From contig CBDBZO010000006.1 of assembly GCA_965213595.1 (NCBI GenBank), positions 1,550,001 through 1,614,000 on the forward strand: a DNA stretch of 64,000 bases, read 5' to 3'. Source of the DNA: JBCCFC01 sp965213595 (lineage in GTDB: Bacteria; Chloroflexota; Anaerolineae; Caldilineales; Caldilineaceae). Shown piece after piece: positions 60,204-64,000 of the stretch. A program made the translations under genes and the position numbers. Below the pieces are notes generated by a model, which had not been told where the DNA came from, searched no databases, and saw nothing but the letters and a program-made list of their open reading frames with translations. Positions within the stretch are counted from its first letter, which is position 1; each line of letters opens with the position of its first letter.

Positions 60204-61253
60204 ATGACTCAACATAAAATTGCAATCCTGCCCGGCGACGGCATTGGCAAGGAGACCATGCCGCAAGCCATGCGCGTACTGCGGGCCGCCGTGGACGCGA
60301 CGGGCGTTTCCATTGAGACCGAGGAATTTCCCTGGGGCGCGGAGCACTGTCTGGAGACGGGTGTCCTCATGCCGGACGACGGGGTGGAGACGCTGCGACA
60401 GTTCGACGCCATCTGGTTTGTCGCTGCGGGCCACCCCGATTTGCCCGACTATCGCGCCTCGTGGGAATTTGTCTTTGTGATACGCAAGCAGTTTGCGCAA
60501 TACATCAACCTGCGTCCCGTGCGCACCTTCGCGGGCGTGCCGACTTTGTTGGCCGATCAGTCCCACGCCGTCGACATGATGATTGTGCGCGAGAACAGCG
60601 AGGGCGAGTACGCCGGGCCGGGCGGCGTGGTCCACGTGGGCCAGCCGGGCGAGCTGGCGGTGCAGACCAACGTCTTTACGCGCATGGCCATCGAGCGGGC
60701 GGCGCGCTTTGCCTTCGACCTGGCCCGCACGCGGCGCAAGCACGTCACCAACGTGACCAAATCCAACGCGATTTTGCACGGCAACGTCTTCTGGGATAGG
60801 GTTGTCGAGGAGGTGGCGGCAGAGTATCCCGATGTCGAGTACAGCCTGCTGCTCGTCGACGCGTCGACGATGAAGTTTATCCAGTCGCCCGGTCAATTCG
60901 ACGTGATCGTCACCACCAACCAGTACGGCGACATTCTCAGCGACCTGGGCGGCGCCATGGTGGGCAGCATCGGCCTCTCGACGAGCAGCAACCTCAACCC
61001 CACGCGGGAGTACCCCTCGATGTTTGAGCCCGTCCACGGCACGGCGCCGGACATTGCCGGGCGCGGGGTGGCCAACCCCATCGCCACAATTTTGGCGGGT
61101 GCCAACATGATGGAGCACTTGGGCGAACACGAGAGCGCATCCACAATGCGCCGCGCCGTCGAAGGCGCGCTGGCGGACGGCGTCAAGACGGGCGATCTGG
61201 GCGGCAGTGCGTCGACAGCGGAAATGGCCGAGGCGGTGCTGGCGCGAATTTGA
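60204..61253 (+). CDS. isocitrate/isopropylmalate dehydrogenase family, tartrate/D-malate dehydrogenase-like
   Basis: The 349-residue protein has the family landmarks IAILPGDGIGKETMPQAMRV, the substrate segment QYINLRPVRTFAGV, VRENSEGEYAGPGG, VTKSNAI with the catalytic Lys, TNQYGDILSDLGGAMVGSIG with the Mg-binding Asp, and FEPVHGTAPDIAGRGVANP. The WGAEHCLETGVLMPDD pattern fits tartrate dehydrogenase/D-malate decarboxylase (TtuC/DmlA) better than LeuB. It oxidatively decarboxylates D-malate or tartrate with NAD+ and Mn2+. The start at 60204 follows AAAAGGCTCCC. It is transcribed after the GT39 gene (20-bp gap). Confidence 0.88.
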   Translation: MTQHKIAILPGDGIGKETMPQAMRVLRAAVDATGVSIETEEFPWGAEHCLETGVLMPDDGVETLRQFDAIWFVAAGHPDLPDYRASWEFVFVIRKQFAQYINLRPVRTFAGVPTLLADQSHAVDMMIVRENSEGEYAGPGGVVHVGQPGELAVQTNVFTRMAIERAARFAFDLARTRRKHVTNVTKSNAILHGNVFWDRVVEEVAAEYPDVEYSLLLVDASTMKFIQSPGQFDVIVTTNQYGDILSDLGGAMVGSIGLSTSSNLNPTREYPSMFEPVHGTAPDIAGRGVANPIATILAGANMMEHLGEHESASTMRRAVEGALADGVKTGDLGGSASTAEMAEAVLARI

Positions 61254-61304
61254 TGAGGAAATTTTGGGACGCGGAACGACGCGGAAACACGCAGATTTCT
61301 TTTA

Positions 61305-61492
61305 GGCTAATCCAGGATTATAAATATACCACGGCTGATTGTGATGGAGGTGCGTCGCACTTGGGAAAGTGCAACGCACCGTAGGCTGTGTAGGCCGCAC
61401 CAGAGAGACAGTCGACCGTGCGTCGCACCTTCCGAGGTGCGTCGCACATTCAACATGGCTTATCCCGGTATGGTTAATTTCCTGGAATAGCC
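61305..61492. mobile_element. MITE, intact copy (AGGCTA-TCC ends)
   Basis: The 188-bp element is bounded by GGCTAATCCAGGATTATAA and the complement of GGCTATTCCAGGAAATTAA, flanked by TA on each side. It has an internal palindrome GTGCGTCGCACCT-TCCG-AGGTGCGTCGCAC around 61418-61447, the exact place where the second copy (35027-36570) carries an IS110 insertion. No coding frame is present. Confidence 0.88.
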
Positions 61493-61561
61493 TATGACAA
61501 TACTACCCCCACCGTAACCCTCGCTGCCACAGGCGAGGAAATTGCTCCCCTCTCTCACCGT

Positions 61562-61846
61562 GCTTAGCTTTACCCACAAGTTTGAGAGGGAGCAGCAAAG
61601 CGGGGAGGGCGGAGAAGAACCCCCATCCCCGGCCCTTCCCCCGACATCAGGGGAAGGGTGACTGGTTGATGAAGCGGTCGCGATGGAATAGTTTCTCTTG
61701 TTGATCGAGCGGGCGATGTCACAGAAAAGCCGCAAAGTTAACGAGTCAACAGAAGCCCCCTGCTGGCGGGGAGGGGGTTGGGGGTGGGGTTTTGCCTGGC
61801 CCGCGACGCGGCGAGACTCAGCGGCGACTTGTGGGTAAAGACAAGC
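61562..61846. mobile_element. non-autonomous element with the ends of the Tn5-like IS
   Basis: The left end GCTTAGCTTTACCCACAAGT (61562-61581) and right end, the complement of GCTTGTCTTTACCCACAAGT (61827-61846), match the terminal repeats of the IS at 16624-18119. The 285-bp interior has GC-rich palindromes and no gene. The flanks CCCTCTCTCACCGT and CACCGTGGGAGAGGGG resemble those of the full IS. Together with the MITE it fills the 750-bp gap 61254-62005. Confidence 0.8.
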
Positions 61847-62005
61847 CCACCGTGGGAGAGGGGCTGGGGGTGAGGGCAGCATCGTTTCTTTCTCTGCTCC
61901 GCGTCGCTCCGCGTTCACCCGCCTCCAAAGCTCTGTTGCTCGGCCTTGCGACTTACCGCTACAATACCCCCGCAATTCAATCATTCCCTCAACAGGCTTT
62001 CACCC

Positions 62006-63400
62006 ATGACCCACAACCCTTTCCTTTCCGTCGATCAGCAGATGATCGGCGACATCTACACCTCGCCCGAAATCATGGACAACCTCACCATGCTCACGGA
62101 TGAGTTTGGCTCGCGCTTTGGCGGCACGGAGGGCGAGCGCCAAGCCGCCGAGTTTATCGAAGCCAAATTCCAGGAGTACGGCCTGCAAAACGTCAAGCGG
62201 GAGCCGATTGAGTACATCGGCTGGCGGCGCGGCGAGACGACGCTTGAGATTGTCAGCCCCGTCCATAAGTCGATCCCCTGCATCTCGCTGCCCCACTCGC
62301 CACCCACCGATCTGGAAGCCACGCTCTTTGACGTGGGCGACGGCGGCCCCGCCGACTTTGAGAAGTACGGCGACGCGATTGAGGGCAAGATCGCAATGGT
62401 CAACAGCAAGACGCAGCCGCGCGGCAGCAATCGCTGGGTGCACCGCAGCGAAAAGTACGGGCGCGCGATGCTGGCTGGCGCGTCGGCCTTTATCTTTGTC
62501 AACCACTATCCCGGCTACGGCCCCGCCACCGGCTCCATCGGCGACAACGACGCCGGGCCGATTCCCGCGATTTCCATTTCCTACGAGGACGGCGCTTATT
62601 TGCAGCGGCTGCTCAAGCGACACGGCGAGATCACGCTGCGCATCCACAGCACGGATGAAATTGAGCCGATGACTTCGTGGAACGTGATGGGTGAGCTCGT
62701 CGGCACAAGCGACAGCGCCGAGCTGGTGATGCTTGGCTGCCACTACGATGGCCACGATATTTCACAGGGAGCCAACGACCCGGCGTCGGGCGTGGTGGCC
62801 GTGATCGAGGCGGCGCGGGTGCTGGCCCAGCACGCGCCGCCGCTGCCCCACACCGTGCGCTTCCTGCTCTGGGGCGTCGAGGAGATCGGGCTGCTCGGCT
62901 CGCACGATTACGTGAAGCAGCACGCCGACGAACTGGACAACATCCGCTTTTACTACAACATGGACGCTGCGGGCGGCTCGCGACCCAAAGACGTCGTGCT
63001 CAACGAGTGGCCCGATTTGGAGCCGCTCTTCGAGGGCTGGCAGGAGCAGATGGCGCTCGACTTCCAGGTCGGTGAGTCGGTGAGCGCCCACTCGGACCAT
63101 TTTCCCTTTATGATGGCGGGCGTCCCCACTGGCGGCATGGAGCCCGTGTCGCGCGATTTGAGCGGGCGCGGCTACGGACACACCCGCTACGACACGCTCG
63201 ATAAGCTGGAAATTCGCACCCTGCGCGAGGCCGCGGCCCTGGCGGCGCGGCTGGCCCTGCGCATCGCCAGCGCCGAAGCGTGGCCCGCTTCGCGCCGCAG
63301 CGAGGCCGAAGTCGCCGACGTCCTGGACAAGCCGCAGTATCAGGAAGAGCGCGCGATCATGGCCAAAATTGCCGCGCACGTGGCGGCGCGGCAAGCGTAG
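62006..63400 (+). CDS. M28 family zinc peptidase
   Basis: The 464-residue protein from the ATG at 62006 has a PA-like insert (residues ~120-210) and an M28 peptidase domain. Metal ligands lie in GCHYDGHDISQGANDPASG (His and bridging Asp), FLLWGVEEIGLLGS (catalytic and metal Glu), YNMDAAGG (Asp) and VSAHSDHFPFM (His). It is an aminopeptidase or carboxypeptidase-like enzyme. No signal peptide is seen at this start, so it may be cytoplasmic or exported by another route. It stands alone, with ~65 bp to the next gene. Confidence 0.92.
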   Translation: MTHNPFLSVDQQMIGDIYTSPEIMDNLTMLTDEFGSRFGGTEGERQAAEFIEAKFQEYGLQNVKREPIEYIGWRRGETTLEIVSPVHKSIPCISLPHSPPTDLEATLFDVGDGGPADFEKYGDAIEGKIAMVNSKTQPRGSNRWVHRSEKYGRAMLAGASAFIFVNHYPGYGPATGSIGDNDAGPIPAISISYEDGAYLQRLLKRHGEITLRIHSTDEIEPMTSWNVMGELVGTSDSAELVMLGCHYDGHDISQGANDPASGVVAVIEAARVLAQHAPPLPHTVRFLLWGVEEIGLLGSHDYVKQHADELDNIRFYYNMDAAGGSRPKDVVLNEWPDLEPLFEGWQEQMALDFQVGESVSAHSDHFPFMMAGVPTGGMEPVSRDLSGRGYGHTRYDTLDKLEIRTLREAAALAARLALRIASAEAWPASRRSEAEVADVLDKPQYQEERAIMAKIAAHVAARQA

Positions 63401-63464
63401 CGCAGCTGAAGGTAGAAATTGCCTCTTTTTGGTGCGACTTCCGTTTCTGTGGAATAATAGCTGC

Positions 63465-64000
63465 ATGGCTACCTCGACAGTTTCTGCCAACCCTTTGGAC
63501 GAGTCCACAACGCTTACCCAAAATCCGCTCAGCGAGCGCGAGATGGATGTCGCGCAGCTGCTGGCGACGGGCGCGACCAACGCCGAAATTGCGCGTGATT
63601 TGACGATCACCGCCAACACGGTCAAGGTGCACCTGCGCAATATCTACGAGAAGCTGGAGGTCAACAGCCGCACCGAGGCCTCGATGCGGCTGGTCGAGCG
63701 CGGCTGGCTCAGCGTGCCGGGCGTCGATGCAGTGGGCACGACCCAGCCAGCAAACGTGCCCGCTGCTTTGGCCGCCGTGCGCAGCGTACCTGCTCCGCCG
63801 CCGCTGCCGGAGCTGCCCGTGCGGCCCACCGCCTGGCAGCGCGCCCTGCTGCTGGCTACCCTCGCCACCCTGCTGGCGCTGCTTGTCGTGCCCGCCCTGC
63901 CGCGCGCGCGCACGCTGGCGCTCTCCCCCACCGATCCGCTCACCGCTCTGCTCACCGAACGCACTCGCACCATCACCGGCGCGCCGCAGGTCGACAGCGA
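63465..64000 (+). CDS. LuxR-type HTH regulator with membrane segment (3' truncated by window edge)
   Basis: The frame starts at the ATG at 63465 and runs open to the end of the window (178 codons). Residues ~20-80 are a GerE/LuxR helix-turn-helix: LSEREMDVAQLLATGATNAE, IARDLTITANTVKVHLRNIY, EKLEVNSRTEASMRL. After a Pro-rich linker comes a transmembrane helix, ALLLATLATLLALLVVPAL (~130-150), so the DNA-binding domain is cytoplasmic and N-terminal and a sensor or extracytoplasmic domain should follow. This one-component membrane-bound layout is unusual for LuxR proteins, which normally have the HTH at the C-terminus. Confidence 0.85.
   Translation, partial: MATSTVSANPLDESTTLTQNPLSEREMDVAQLLATGATNAEIARDLTITANTVKVHLRNIYEKLEVNSRTEASMRLVERGWLSVPGVDAVGTTQPANVPAALAAVRSVPAPPPLPELPVRPTAWQRALLLATLATLLALLVVPALPRARTLALSPTDPLTALLTERTRTITGAPQVDS

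Overview
The window is a high-GC (roughly 60% or more) bacterial chromosome segment. The gene content fits a filamentous or heterotrophic member of the Chloroflexota (Anaerolineae/Caldilineae-like): secreted lipase-like lipoproteins with Thr/Pro linkers, a DUF58-TgpA pair, a MalFG importer without its own ATPase, GH3/GH4 sugar enzymes and many dispersed palindromes. This placement is inferred from gene content, not from a marker gene. Promoters match the sigma70 consensus well (for example TTGACA-17-TATAAT at the tRNA-Lys gene).

Layout. 0-4.8 kb: a truncated DUF4058 gene, an SDR, a 2-hydroxyacid dehydrogenase, and a MurNAc/GlcNAc recycling pair (murQ and a BadF-type sugar kinase). 4.8-9.8 kb: a cell-surface cluster of two lipase-like lipoproteins flanking an SGNH hydrolase. 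10-18 kb: denD-like dehydrogenase, DUF937 protein, HNH nuclease, tRNA-Lys, M29 aminopeptidase and GNAT, then two IS4-superfamily insertions around a NUDIX gene. 18-28 kb: homocysteine methyltransferase, Ca/Na antiporter, Rpn-like nuclease coupled to miaB, secreted 5'-nucleotidase, LRR protein and a PyrK-like flavoprotein. 28-33 kb: frameshifted DUF58 gene, TgpA transglutaminase and a VapBC pair. 35-39 kb: mobile-element hot spot with an IS110 element inside a MITE, and an IS5 element. 38.9-48.4 kb: amino-sugar/glycoside catabolism (GH3 hexosaminidase, SIS isomerase, BadF kinase, GH4, MOSC-like protein, ABC sugar importer). 48.5-64 kb: nuclease, tmRNA, desaturase, Gfo/Idh/MocA, sfsA, metalloprotease-like protein, AI-2E exporter, adenosine deaminase, cyclase, GT39, tartrate/D-malate dehydrogenase, M28 peptidase and the start of a LuxR-type regulator.

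The most interesting object is the IS110 element at 35159-36512. Its 5' non-coding region folds into two internal loops. These carry guide segments matching the target (14 nt, CT core, one mismatch) and the element's own donor junction (14 nt, CT core, no mismatch), with an identical 18-nt gap in both loops. Joining the two ends recreates a TTGACT-17-TATCAT promoter whose start would fall at the first stem. This is the architecture of a bridge-RNA-guided recombinase. The element sits in the loop of a palindrome inside a MITE, and an empty copy of that MITE is present at 61305-61492.

The second theme is a dense set of palindromic repeats between genes, several of which intrude into coding sequence: in frame within tgpA and the PyrK-like gene, and over the 3' end of sfsA. 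Four MITE-like copies share AGGC...TCC ends, and a short element at 61562-61846 carries the same ends as the Tn5-like IS at 16624-18119.
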